From: Candidatus Fermentibacterota bacterium
GTDB lineage: Bacteria > JAFGKV01
Direction: 5' to 3'
Assembly (NCBI GenBank): GCA_016928395.1
Contig: JAFGKV010000024.1
Location: 1 to 13,001, forward strand
Length of the DNA stretch: 13,001 bases
The notes beneath the pieces were generated by a model, which had not been told where the DNA came from, did not search any database, and saw only the letters and a list, made by a program, of their open reading frames with translations. Positions 1 to 6,126 of this stretch are shown here, in pieces (the stretch's first letter is position 1; every line of letters begins with the position of its first letter). The translations under genes and the position numbers were made by a program.

Positions 1-66
1 CTCTGGATGCGAGAGCACCCAGGTTTCTCAAGGGTGAGAGGGCGGCTGTCAGCTATCGGCCCTCAG

Positions 67-101
67 CTCACTCCTATCTCCTCACTCCTCACTCCTCACT
101 C
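67..101. repeat. Heptamer tandem repeat, five copies
   Basis: Five consecutive 7-base units fill this stretch: ctcactc (67-73), a variant ctatctc (74-80), then three perfect ctcactc copies (81-87, 88-94, 95-101). The 8-mer gctatcgg occurs on both sides, at 52-59 and 108-115. No credible reading frame runs through the array, so coding phase variation is unlikely. Short heptamer arrays can arise by slippage; what this one does, if anything, is not visible. Confidence 0.85.
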
Positions 102-207
102 AGGGTCGCTATCGGTATCGCTCTCGAGAGGCGTACCTCCGAGTACCAGTGCGTGGATATACTCTCAAACAAGTGGGGGCCCCGGGCCAGCCCGGACGAT
201 ACGTGGT

Positions 208-263
208 GCAACTTCCGGTGCCGCGGCGGGAAGTTACAGCGTAGCCGCGGCCCCGGAAGTTGC
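208..263. repeat. 19-bp inverted repeat (large hairpin)
   Basis: The left arm 208-226 (gcaacttccggtgccgcgg) and right arm 245-263 pair at 18 of 19 positions, with one A/C mismatch and an 18-base loop (227-244). The loop holds a further partial copy of the arm sequence (ggaagtt). No T-run follows on either strand, so it is not a classical intrinsic terminator. It could be an end of a small palindromic repeat element, a protein-binding site or a structured RNA. Confidence 0.75.
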
Positions 264-760
264 CCTGCTCATACATAGGGAAACTTCTGAGCCTCTTACG
301 AAAGCCTGGTGGCGTCGCGGTCGGGACGAAGCCGCAGCATCCAGTGGTGCTGGGCCAAGCCCGACCCATCAGAGCGACCAGGGGACAGGGTATCTTTCCC
401 GAATGGAGGGACGACCTCTGCGTCGTCCGTAGCGTTTCGCACGAGGCTATTCTGATGAAGCTACGGGGTAGATTGGCCGAAGAAGAGCCATTGCGAAAGG
501 ACGTTGGCATCTACATTGATCACCTGTATTCGGATCTGGCTTCCACAGACTTTCCCGAGAACCCTCCAATCGCCGGTAGAGCGGGAGAAGGCTGAAGGGT
601 CAGGATCGAATCCTGGGAGGTGGGCCTCGGAATCGCGGGGTTCGCGGATTGGGGCGCATCGACGGTCTTCTGGAACTGTGCAAGATCCGATTGAGACCAT
701 CATGGCACCCTGGTGAAAGGTGGCTCGCGGGGCAGGAACGGCATCACTCCCCCAAGACAC

Positions 761-801
761 ACGGGCGCGAGGGCATCGCGCCCGTTGAGAGACGACTCTC
801 A
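761..801. terminator. Two adjacent perfect hairpins, terminator-like
   Basis: Arms 761-770 (acgggcgcga) and 776-785 pair perfectly over 10 bp around a 5-base loop. Directly next, tgagag (786-791) and ctctca (796-801) pair over 6 bp around acga. The first hairpin is GC-rich and very stable. There is no T-run, and no confident gene ends just upstream on either strand, so termination is only one reading. It may instead be a remnant or a structural site. Confidence 0.4.
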
Positions 802-996
802 CCTTGGTGCTCGCTCAGAAACAACTTCACATTCTCGCATCACATCTTCACCACATCTGTGTGCCTCGCCTCGATCGCGAAATCCTCGACGTAGCTTGGG
901 CTACGCCTCCGGTCTCGCTCCCTCGGCGAAACCCAATCCGCGGCAAATCTGTGCGCCAGAACTGCGAACTTATTCTCGCGCGAACCCTTAGGCGGA

Positions 997-1033
997 GCGC
1001 TCGCCGATCCCCGATGTCGGAATCGACGAGCGC
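997..1033 (-). terminator. Hairpin just after the PRC-barrel gene
   Basis: Arms 997-1008 (gcgctcgccgat) and 1022-1033 pair at 11 of 12 positions; the odd pair can be a G-U wobble in RNA from the minus strand. The hairpin starts six bases beyond the stop codon of the minus-strand PRC-barrel gene, a typical terminator position. No T-run follows, so factor-dependent ending or 3' mRNA protection fits better than classical intrinsic termination. Confidence 0.45.
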
Positions 1034-1038
1034 ACCAA

Positions 1039-1413
1039 TCATCTGCTCTGCTGTTCCCAGTAGGGCTTCTGCCCGTAGTACTTGTGTACCTGACCGCCCC
1101 AAGTCTGGTCCGCGAAATCCGGCCACGTGTCCTTCTTGTCAAAGCCTGGAGCGGCCTCAAGCTTCTTCTTGTCCACATCGAGAATGAGCTTCTTCTCGGT
1201 GTTGGCGAACTCAAGTGCGCTCCAAGGTATGGCAAAATACTTGCCGCTGAAGGAGAGAACCGCATAGGCCACGCGTCCCTCCTTGGCATCGATCATGAGC
1301 TCGTCGATCTTCCCCAGTTTCTCGTCCTTGCGATTGACTACATCCTCCCCCTTGATCGTCGATGCCGACACGATACCGTACTTTTCCTGCACCTGCCTGG
1401 TTGCTACTGCCAT
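1039..1413 (-). CDS. PRC-barrel domain protein
   Basis: This 124-residue protein has a PRC-barrel fold in its first two thirds. The motif region at about residues 15-70 reads VSASTIKGEDVVNRKDEKLG, then KIDELMIDAKEGRVAYAVLS and the FAIPWSAL strand; such barrels are known from RimM, photosynthetic reaction centre H subunits and many small stress-associated proteins. The C-terminal tail (about 80-124) is Lys- and Trp-rich and ends in KYYGQKPYW. There is no signal peptide or membrane segment, so it is probably cytoplasmic. I chose the ATG at 1413 rather than the one at 1449 because AAGGGAG sits six bases upstream of it. The gene stands alone, with a hairpin after its stop and a small palindrome in its leader. 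A stress or RNA/protein-binding role is inferred from family habit only. Confidence 0.9.
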   Translation of the reverse strand: MAVATRQVQEKYGIVSASTIKGEDVVNRKDEKLGKIDELMIDAKEGRVAYAVLSFSGKYFAIPWSALEFANTEKKLILDVDKKKLEAAPGFDKKDTWPDFADQTWGGQVHKYYGQKPYWEQQSR

Positions 1414-1419
1414 ACCGTA

Positions 1420-1426
1420 CTCCCTT
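1420..1426 (-). promoter_or_regulatory. Ribosome binding site of the PRC-barrel gene
   Basis: On the minus strand AAGGGAG lies six bases before the ATG at 1413. The in-frame ATG 36 bases further upstream (1449) has no comparable site, so this decides the start. Confidence 0.75.
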
Positions 1427-1440
1427 CTCTCTTTCATTAT

Positions 1441-1456
1441 GTGAGCCATTGCTCAC
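1441..1456. promoter_or_regulatory. Palindrome in the PRC-barrel leader
   Basis: The sequence gtgagccattgctcac is a perfect 6-bp inverted repeat around four bases. It sits 28 to 43 bases upstream of the PRC-barrel start codon, where an operator or a 5' mRNA hairpin could act. No matching promoter hexamers are clear, so its role is a guess. Confidence 0.35.
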
Positions 1457-1861
1457 GACTTCAGAACACTGCCCAATCAACGCAAGATGTATGCCGTTGA
1501 CTCGCCCTCGTGGGAATGCATGAACTCACGATCCATTGCCTGAGCCGGTCCTCAACAACGGCGTCCGAGTGCCATCAGAATGATGACGGAGACCATCAGA
1601 ATAGGGATGTAGAGTGCGCGGGTCGAAGAGAGGCGAGGGGCCTCGCTTCCCCAGATGCCGGGATGGCCTGGAGCGGGTAGATCGGGGGTGCATCCCTCGT
1701 CTCGGATCATTCGACGAGACGCCGGCTCATTCTGCCGGGCAGCCCGAGGACGACACTGCGCGTGAAACCGAGTACGTGGCATTCGTCCATCGTAGGCTAC
1801 CCTGAGGGGATGCCTCACTCACGACAGCCCGCCAGCAGGCCGTCGTGGCCAGTGTATTGCT

Positions 1862-1877
1862 TATGCAGTCGTGCATA
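1862..1877. promoter_or_regulatory. Operator-like palindrome upstream of the Omp85 gene
   Basis: Arms tatgca (1862-1867) and tgcata (1872-1877) pair perfectly around gtcg. It lies about 185 bases before the Omp85-type start codon, in the spacer shared with the PRC-barrel gene. The size and symmetry suit a dimeric repressor site; this is inference from shape alone. Confidence 0.3.
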
Positions 1878-2050
1878 GTCACGGCCTTGCCCCGGCGCTT
1901 GACCCGAATCCCGGTTGTCCCGGGGACATCTCATCCTGTGATCTTTCGTGAGGAGGAAGGTCCTGATAGGTGCTTCCTGCTGCTCTCGTACCCCACACGT
2001 TCTACCAGACGGAGCCGGCAGTCGCACCGTGCCAAATCTACCATCGCCAT

Positions 2051-2054
2051 GAGG
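2051..2054 (+). promoter_or_regulatory. Ribosome binding site of the Omp85-like gene
   Basis: GAGG sits five bases before the ATG at 2060. It supports starting at the signal peptide (MSQRPT) instead of 90 bases upstream at 1970. Confidence 0.55.
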
Positions 2055-2059
2055 CTGGA

Positions 2060-3817
2060 ATGAGCCAACGCCCAACAATCCTTCTCCTCCTGCAACTAGC
2101 CTTAGCAGCTTGCCATGTCGGGGTCTCCGCGGAGCACGTCGAGTCTATTGCGGGCCCGGAACCGGATTCGGCCGAGGTCGAGCGGAGCGAGCGCGACCCT
2201 GTCCTGGAGCGGAGCGACCTGAAGTTCATCGACTATGCGGGAAAACACATCCGGAGAATGCGGATCAGGAAGCTCGACGTGTTCGGCCCGTCGGTTGACG
2301 ATACCTCCCGAGAGACGCTGTCACGGCCGGAGAGCCTCCTCAATCACCTGAACTTCCAGACCCGCGAGACCACCATTCGCCGAACCCTCCTCTTCAGGGA
2401 GGGGGACGCCATCGATCCCTTCCGTCTGGCCGACAGCGAGCGCATCCTCAGGAAGCTGGGATTCATCGGAGATGCCCGGATCGATGTAGCGTTGATTCCC
2501 GGCAGCGTCGATTCTGTCGATGTGCAGGTGATCGTGAAGGAAGCATGGACCCTCAGACTCTCAGGCAGCCTGAAAGAGGGAAACCGCCTGGGAGCCGGCC
2601 TGACCGAGCAGAACCTGCTCGGGCTGGGGCACCAGGTTTCCATGGCGGCCACGCTGACCCCCCACGCCACCCCCAGGTTAGGATTCGACACGGACTATTC
2701 CGTGCAAAACATCCACGGCTCGTTCATCACTGGAAAGCTGAAGTACGTGAGAGTGCCTGAGGAAGAAACGGCGGGTCTTGCATTCTCCCGTGAGCTTGTC
2801 TCGCCTATCCTCAGGTATGTCGGAGGGTTGGACCTCAGAAGGACCTCGACCACGGTACCGGATTCACTGCCTTCCGCAGCCGATAACACCTACGGACTGG
2901 TCGATCTATGGGCGGGACGACCTGTTCACCAATGGCACATTCAAAGGGAGCCGGGGCGTCGCGGCATTCTATTTCTCTCGGGCCGCCTCCGGCGTCTCAG
3001 GTTCACCAGACGCCCGCCGGTCACGCCGTCTACCTTCTATCAGTATCGCAACATGGAACACGTTCTGGGAAGCGTCACCTACATCCAGAGCTGGTACTAC
3101 CGCGCGAATCTCCTGTACAACTTCGGCCGGACGGAGGATATCCCCTATGGTCTCCTCGCCCGCGTCACGTACGGATTGGCCGATGAGGAGTTCACCCGGA
3201 CTCATTATGCATCCGCCACGTTGGCGGCGGGAGAGAGGATCAGCGGGCTGGGCTACGGGATCGGCGAGCTGCGAATCGGCGGCAATCCGAGAGGCGGGGA
3301 GATCGAGCACGGAGTAATCAGACTGCGAACCCTTTACTTCAGCAGGCTTCTGCAGGTCGGAGGGTTCCGGTTCCGTCAGTTCATCAACGCGGAATACACC
3401 GCCGGGATCCACCGCTTCGCAGACGACAGCATCGATTTCTACGGCGATGAGAGCATCCGGGGCGTGGTCTATAACAGCGATGTGGCCGGAAGCAAGCGCC
3501 TCCAACTCAACCTTGAAACAGTTGCGTTCACCCCCTGGAGGGCGCAAGGAGTCACCTTCGCGTTCTTCACCTTCGCAGACCTGGACTTCATCGGCTCCGG
3601 ACGCAGGAGCATCCTCGCGCAAGATTGCTACTCGGGCCTGGGGCTGGGGGTCCGGTTGCACAAGGATGGTTTCGGGATCGGGCCGGTGCAACTGCGCTTC
3701 GCCTGGTATCCGAGACTCCCGATTGACCATGACGCGTACTCCTGCGCCGCATTTGGAGAGAAGCGCTTCAGGTCGATCGAGCTCCTGGGGATCCGCCCGG
3801 AGATCGTGGAACACTGA
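2060..3817 (+). CDS. BamA/TamA-like (Omp85) outer-membrane protein
   Basis: This 585-residue protein looks like a member of the Omp85 superfamily, whose members insert or transport proteins or lipids across the outer membrane. Residues 1-24 form a signal peptide (MSQRPTILLLLQLALAAC...VSA). A polar linker follows to about 60, then one POTRA-like domain at about 62-168 (IRKLDVFGP, TTIRRTLLFREGDAID, ILRKLGFIGDARI, VDVQVIVKEAW). The barrel begins near 180 with GLTEQNLLGLG, a typical first-strand motif, and alternating strands run to the end. BamA has five POTRA domains and TamA three, so this is a short relative. The ATG at 2060 follows GAGG at a 5-base gap; the frame is open back to 1970 but that extension is not protein-like. 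Two oddities: LAAC at residues 15-18 fits a lipobox, and the C-terminus (PEIVEH) lacks the usual final aromatic residue. Its cargo is unknown. Confidence 0.8.
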   Translation: MSQRPTILLLLQLALAACHVGVSAEHVESIAGPEPDSAEVERSERDPVLERSDLKFIDYAGKHIRRMRIRKLDVFGPSVDDTSRETLSRPESLLNHLNFQTRETTIRRTLLFREGDAIDPFRLADSERILRKLGFIGDARIDVALIPGSVDSVDVQVIVKEAWTLRLSGSLKEGNRLGAGLTEQNLLGLGHQVSMAATLTPHATPRLGFDTDYSVQNIHGSFITGKLKYVRVPEEETAGLAFSRELVSPILRYVGGLDLRRTSTTVPDSLPSAADNTYGLVDLWAGRPVHQWHIQREPGRRGILFLSGRLRRLRFTRRPPVTPSTFYQYRNMEHVLGSVTYIQSWYYRANLLYNFGRTEDIPYGLLARVTYGLADEEFTRTHYASATLAAGERISGLGYGIGELRIGGNPRGGEIEHGVIRLRTLYFSRLLQVGGFRFRQFINAEYTAGIHRFADDSIDFYGDESIRGVVYNSDVAGSKRLQLNLETVAFTPWRAQGVTFAFFTFADLDFIGSGRRSILAQDCYSGLGLGVRLHKDGFGIGPVQLRFAWYPRLPIDHDAYSCAAFGEKRFRSIELLGIRPEIVEH

Positions 3818-4386
3818 GGCTCGGCCGGGGCCAGAAGGGGCATTTGGCAGGATTCGGGGCGGCTGCAAGACGGAAAGAGACCGAGTCGCGAAGCGTCACG
3901 CGAGGGATTGCTCACGGTCGGGATAGTGCCTTGGCGGTGATGAATTGGACGGCATGGATTCCCGGGCTCGCGGATCGCAAGCGGCCAGGCGGTTGGGATG
4001 GAGTTGTGCGCGCTCCGGTCGAGTCCATCACATGCCCCACGGTGAAGGGTCTTCACGGAACAGGCTGAAGCGTGGAGAGCGCCCCGGCTTTGCGGCGAAA
4101 AGCGGGGTGGCGGGCCGCAGAGGGGGCCGTCTACCGCCGGCGCCACTGTCGCCCTTTGCCCGAAGCGTCTTCCCTCCTGCTTTCCCTCCCCTGAGTAGCC
4201 TGTTGCCCTGCCACCTGCGGGAGTCGCTGGCCGGGAGGACTACCTTGAGAAGGCTTCGGCTGGAAGACTGACTACTTCATGGCATGGACCTTGCGACGTA
4301 CCAGTTGTCGAGGTCACCCCATCTCGACTGGAGAAGGTAGGGAATTCGGGGATGTGGCCGAAGCCACGCCCGTGAGGAGGAACAGG
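3818..4386. other. GC-rich spacer, no gene seen
   Basis: All frames across this spacer read as low-complexity, arginine-rich shadows without ribosome sites. The only clear structure is a hairpin at 4082-4107: cccc pairs gggg and gcttt (4087-4091) pairs aaagc (4099-4103) with one bulged G and a 7-base loop. It is too far (265 bases) from the Omp85 stop to call a terminator with confidence. The end of the spacer carries the lipoprotein ribosome site. Confidence 0.5.
4374..4380 (+). promoter_or_regulatory. Ribosome binding site of the lipoprotein gene
   Basis: GAGGAGG stands six bases before the ATG at 4387. It is the strongest such site in the window and decides against the in-frame ATG at 4279, whose product would bury the signal peptide. 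Confidence 0.8.
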
Positions 4387-5037
4387 ATGCCATCAAGACC
4401 ATCGGTCAAACCCGCTCACATCGTCCTCTTCGCGCTGCTTATCGGGCCTGTGGTGCTCGATGGATGCTCTCAGTCGCGGATGACGGACCAATGGACGGAC
4501 CACGCCTACAACGACGGCACCTTGAAGAAGGTCCTCGCCGTCGCAGTCCGAAAGGACCCGGCACGGCGCCGGATCTGGGAGGACGCCTTCGTTGAGGAAC
4601 TGAAGGCTCACGGCGTTGCCGCCACCGGGTCCTACACTGTGTTTCCATCAACTGTCCCGGACTCTTCTCAGGTGAGCGACATCGTGCGCAGAGAGGGCTA
4701 CGACGGCGTTGCCGTCTCGGCGCGTCTCCCGAACACAACCGAGGAAACCTACGTGGCGGGGTATACGAAGAGGGAACTCGTGAGGGTCTCTCGCCCGTTT
4801 CTTCGCGGATACACGACCTACTGGAGAGACGTGCGAATCCCCGGGTACACGGAGACGAACGAGGTGCGCCGCTTCCAGACCAGCGTGTGGACGACTCACA
4901 ACGGCGGCCGCATGATCTGGTCAGGCACGATCGAGACGGCCGACGCCGTAGCGGAGGGACCGGTGCGGAATGCGATACGGGACCTAATCGTAGCCGAGTT
5001 GGCTGCGGCGGGAATCCTGCCTCCCAGGATCAAATGA
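4387..5037 (+). CDS. Small lipoprotein of unknown role
   Basis: The 216-residue product starts with a lipoprotein signal: Arg/Lys near the N-terminus, a hydrophobic core (IVLFALLIGPVVL), and Cys27 in LDGC. Asp at the -2 place of the lipobox is unusual but tolerated. Ser follows Cys27, which in enterobacteria favours outer-membrane sorting. The mature part (residues 28-216) reads as a soluble alpha/beta domain: KKVLAVAVRKDPARRRIWED, an EELKAHGVAATGSY segment, GYDGVAVSA, then a Tyr-rich middle (about 118-165) and WSGTIETAD before a closing helix. The order resembles the DUF4136 or TolB-N-like folds seen in many exported lipoproteins, but I cannot assign a family firmly. It stands alone, with long spacers on both sides, so context gives little. 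A role in envelope maintenance is only a guess. Confidence 0.8.
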   Translation: MPSRPSVKPAHIVLFALLIGPVVLDGCSQSRMTDQWTDHAYNDGTLKKVLAVAVRKDPARRRIWEDAFVEELKAHGVAATGSYTVFPSTVPDSSQVSDIVRREGYDGVAVSARLPNTTEETYVAGYTKRELVRVSRPFLRGYTTYWRDVRIPGYTETNEVRRFQTSVWTTHNGGRMIWSGTIETADAVAEGPVRNAIRDLIVAELAAAGILPPRIK

Positions 5038-5352
5038 GCGAAACGCCAAGTTGGCTTCCCGCATCACTCCTGGGGAGACACAGTAGGGCGGAGAACGGGC
5101 GCGCCGTGATACGACCGTGTCCCGGCATGGAGAATGCAGGAAGACAGCCAGCGATCTGGCATGACACGCCGGTCCCATTTCCGAATGGTGTCCGGCACAT
5201 GGCAAAGCCCCAACGAAAGAGGTGCCCCTTGAGTTACCGTCTGTGTCAATAGTGCCGCGGAGCATCTTGAGGCCTGCATGGCCAGCTACCCGAGACCTGC
5301 AGACTACCGTTGCGGTATCTGCCAAGTCTCAGACGAGCGAAAGGAGTCAATC
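5038..5352. other. Spacer and leader before the DUF3309 gene
   Basis: No supported gene lies in these 315 bases. The frame of the DUF3309 gene stays open back to 5278, but that extension is not conserved-looking and has no ribosome site. The notable structure is the hairpin at 5299-5322 in the leader. Confidence 0.5.
5299..5322 (+). promoter_or_regulatory. Leader hairpin before the DUF3309 gene
   Basis: The stem pairs 5299-5303 with 5318-5322 (gcaga/tctgc) and 5305-5309 with 5313-5317 (taccg/cggta), with one bulged C at 5304 and a ttg loop. It ends 30 bases before the start codon at 5353. It could steady the mRNA or bind a regulator; nothing further shows which. Confidence 0.4.
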
Positions 5353-5517
5353 ATGGGCTTGATTCTGTTGGTTATCCTGGTCGTACTACTCGTGGGTGGT
5401 TTGCCGAGGTGGAACCACAGCAAAAGTTGGGGTTATGGCCCCAGCGGCGCCTTGGGGTTGGTGTTACTGATTGTGTTGATTCTATTGCTCATGGGGCGCA
5501 TTCCGATTCGCTTCTAA
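5353..5517 (+). CDS. DUF3309 small membrane protein
   Basis: This 54-residue protein has the full DUF3309 pattern: a first membrane helix (residues 2-15, GLILLVILVVLLVG), the conserved loop GGLPRWNHSKSWGYGPSG (15-32), a second helix (33-47) and a short basic tail (RIPIRF). The family is widespread, short and of unknown function; the loop between two helices is its invariant part. The ATG at 5353 follows AAGGAG (5341-5346) at six bases. The DUF3096 gene starts 34 bases after its stop on the same strand, so the two are probably co-transcribed and both code for tiny inner-membrane proteins. A stress-related role for the pair is plausible but not shown here. Confidence 0.87.
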   Translation: MGLILLVILVVLLVGGLPRWNHSKSWGYGPSGALGLVLLIVLILLLMGRIPIRF

Positions 5518-5551
5518 TCGATTCTAGTATCTGATCAGAAAGGAACATGCA

Positions 5552-5710
5552 ATGACGATTGATCACTCCACCCTTCCGGCGTATGCAGGACCAGTTATAT
5601 CTTTGCTTGCCGGAATACTGATCTTGATCATGCCAAGACTCCTGAGTTACATAGTGGCGTTGTATCTGATCATCGTGGGCATTATAGGGATACTGCCATT
5701 CATTAGTTAA
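5552..5710 (+). CDS. DUF3096 small membrane protein
   Basis: Translation gives 52 residues, starting MTIDHSTLPAYAGPVISLLA and continuing with the core GILILIMPRLLSYIVALYLI, which is the DUF3096 signature. Two hydrophobic segments (about 13-26 and 32-49) flank the conserved MPRLL turn, so it should span the membrane twice. The function of the family is unknown. A ribosome site AAAGGA lies about seven bases before the ATG; another ATG five bases upstream (5547) is out of frame. By my count the gene is about 45% GC and uses the ATA codon five times in 52, unlike the GC-rich genes around it. That suggests transfer or relaxed codon choice. It probably shares a transcript with the DUF3309 gene. Confidence 0.85.
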   Translation: MTIDHSTLPAYAGPVISLLAGILILIMPRLLSYIVALYLIIVGIIGILPFIS

Positions 5711-5836
5711 TGAGTGGAGTAGTTAGAAAGAAACAGGATCCTCTTTAAGAGACGTCAACTACCTGTTTGTCGGCTGAACTGCCATCGCTTCTTCACATCG
5801 AGGGTAGTGAGCTAGTTGTACCAGGTATTGACTCTT

Positions 5837-5999
5837 GATTCTGCTGACAAACCTCGGCGGGCGCGAAAGAAGGCGTAGGAGTCGGGGGTCATTGAGGTCT
5901 CCTCGACTCGAGATCGTCGAAATCCGGCCCATTTTCGTGCGTCGCATGTACGGGTCCAGTTCGAGTTCTTCGCGCCATGCGGGGTTTGTCAGCAGAATC
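5837..5999. repeat. Element bounded by 31-bp imperfect inverted repeats
   Basis: The left arm 5837-5867 begins gattctgctgacaaacc, and the reverse complement of 5969-5999 begins with the same 17 bases. After seven bases with four differences, both end in gcgcgaa, giving 27 of 31 matches. The arms enclose 101 bases without a gene. The size (163 bp) and terminal symmetry suit a non-autonomous mobile element (MITE-like), but I see no clear target duplication at the edges. Alternatively it is a long RNA stem. Confidence 0.6.
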
Positions 6000-6059
6000 T
6001 GGATTTAGGACTCGACCCCACGGGGCTTTTCCTCTCGTGAGTGGGTAGAGGAACCAGAT
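5997..6059. other. Nested hairpin region next to the inverted repeat
   Basis: The outer pair is atctgg (5997-6002) with ccagat (6054-6059). Inside are cccc/gggg around 6016-6025, followed by ctttt, and cctct/agagg around 6031-6051. The cccc-ac-gggg-ctttt piece resembles a short plus-strand terminator, but its two-base loop is too tight to be convincing. It lies about 300 bases past the DUF3096 stop. Confidence 0.35.
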
Positions 6060-6126
6060 CTCTCGTTCCCCGAGGGAGAGTGTGGAGGATGAAGGGATTG
6101 CGGTGCGCCCTCGAGAGAGGAGTCGG

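Larger units (their letters stand above)
1..1038. other. Non-coding stretch with repeats and hairpins
   Basis: I find no reading frame here with a convincing start, ribosome site and protein-like sequence. The most coding-like piece is a 46-residue frame at 455-595 on the plus strand with only a weak upstream GAGG, and I do not call it. The stretch holds the heptamer array, the 19-bp inverted repeat, a tRNA-like T-arm near 600-616, two hairpins at 761-801, a hairpin at 890-905 (cgtagc/gctacg) and the hairpin after the PRC-barrel gene. Confidence 0.6.
1457..2059. other. Divergent spacer between PRC-barrel and Omp85 genes
   Basis: About 600 bases separate the two divergently read genes. I see no supported gene. 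A short hydrophobic frame on the minus strand (ending at 1552, with IPILMVSVIILMALG) has no ribosome site or convincing start. A 16-bp palindrome at 1862-1877 is the clearest signal. Promoters for both neighbours should lie here, but I could not place good hexamer pairs. Confidence 0.5.
5711..6126. other. Convergent spacer able to fold extensively
   Basis: This lies between the 3' ends of the DUF3096 gene (plus) and the SDR gene (minus), so it needs no promoter for either. I find no supported gene. It contains paired segments gtcaactacctg (5754-5765) with caggtattgac (5822-5832), a 31-base inverted repeat (5837-5867 with 5969-5999), and a nested fold at 5997-6059. A bidirectional terminator, a small mobile repeat or a structured RNA are the options. 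Confidence 0.5.

Noticed and set aside
455-595. 46-residue plus-strand frame with coding-like middle
   Set aside because: Only a weak GAGG at nine bases precedes the ATG, no family is recognised, and the end overlaps the tRNA-like segment.
1555-1620. Hydrophobic peptide IPILMVSVIILMALG at the end of a minus-strand frame
   Set aside because: The upstream part of the frame is not protein-like and no ribosome site or sensible start precedes the hydrophobic segment.
2969-3868. 299-residue open frame on the minus strand
   Set aside because: It is antisense to the barrel part of the Omp85-like gene, a usual effect of high GC.
5278-5352. Longer N-terminus for the DUF3309 protein
   Set aside because: The family begins at the first membrane helix, and AAGGAG sits correctly before the ATG at 5353; the extension has neither.
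5952-5978. gttcgag-containing segment resembling a tRNA T-loop
   Set aside because: The flanking bases (gtcca and ttctt) do not pair, and no acceptor or anticodon arm fits around it.
6016-6030. cccc-ac-gggg followed by ctttt as an intrinsic terminator
   Set aside because: The two-base loop is too small for four pairs, leaving a weak stem; the nearest plus-strand gene ended 300 bases earlier.
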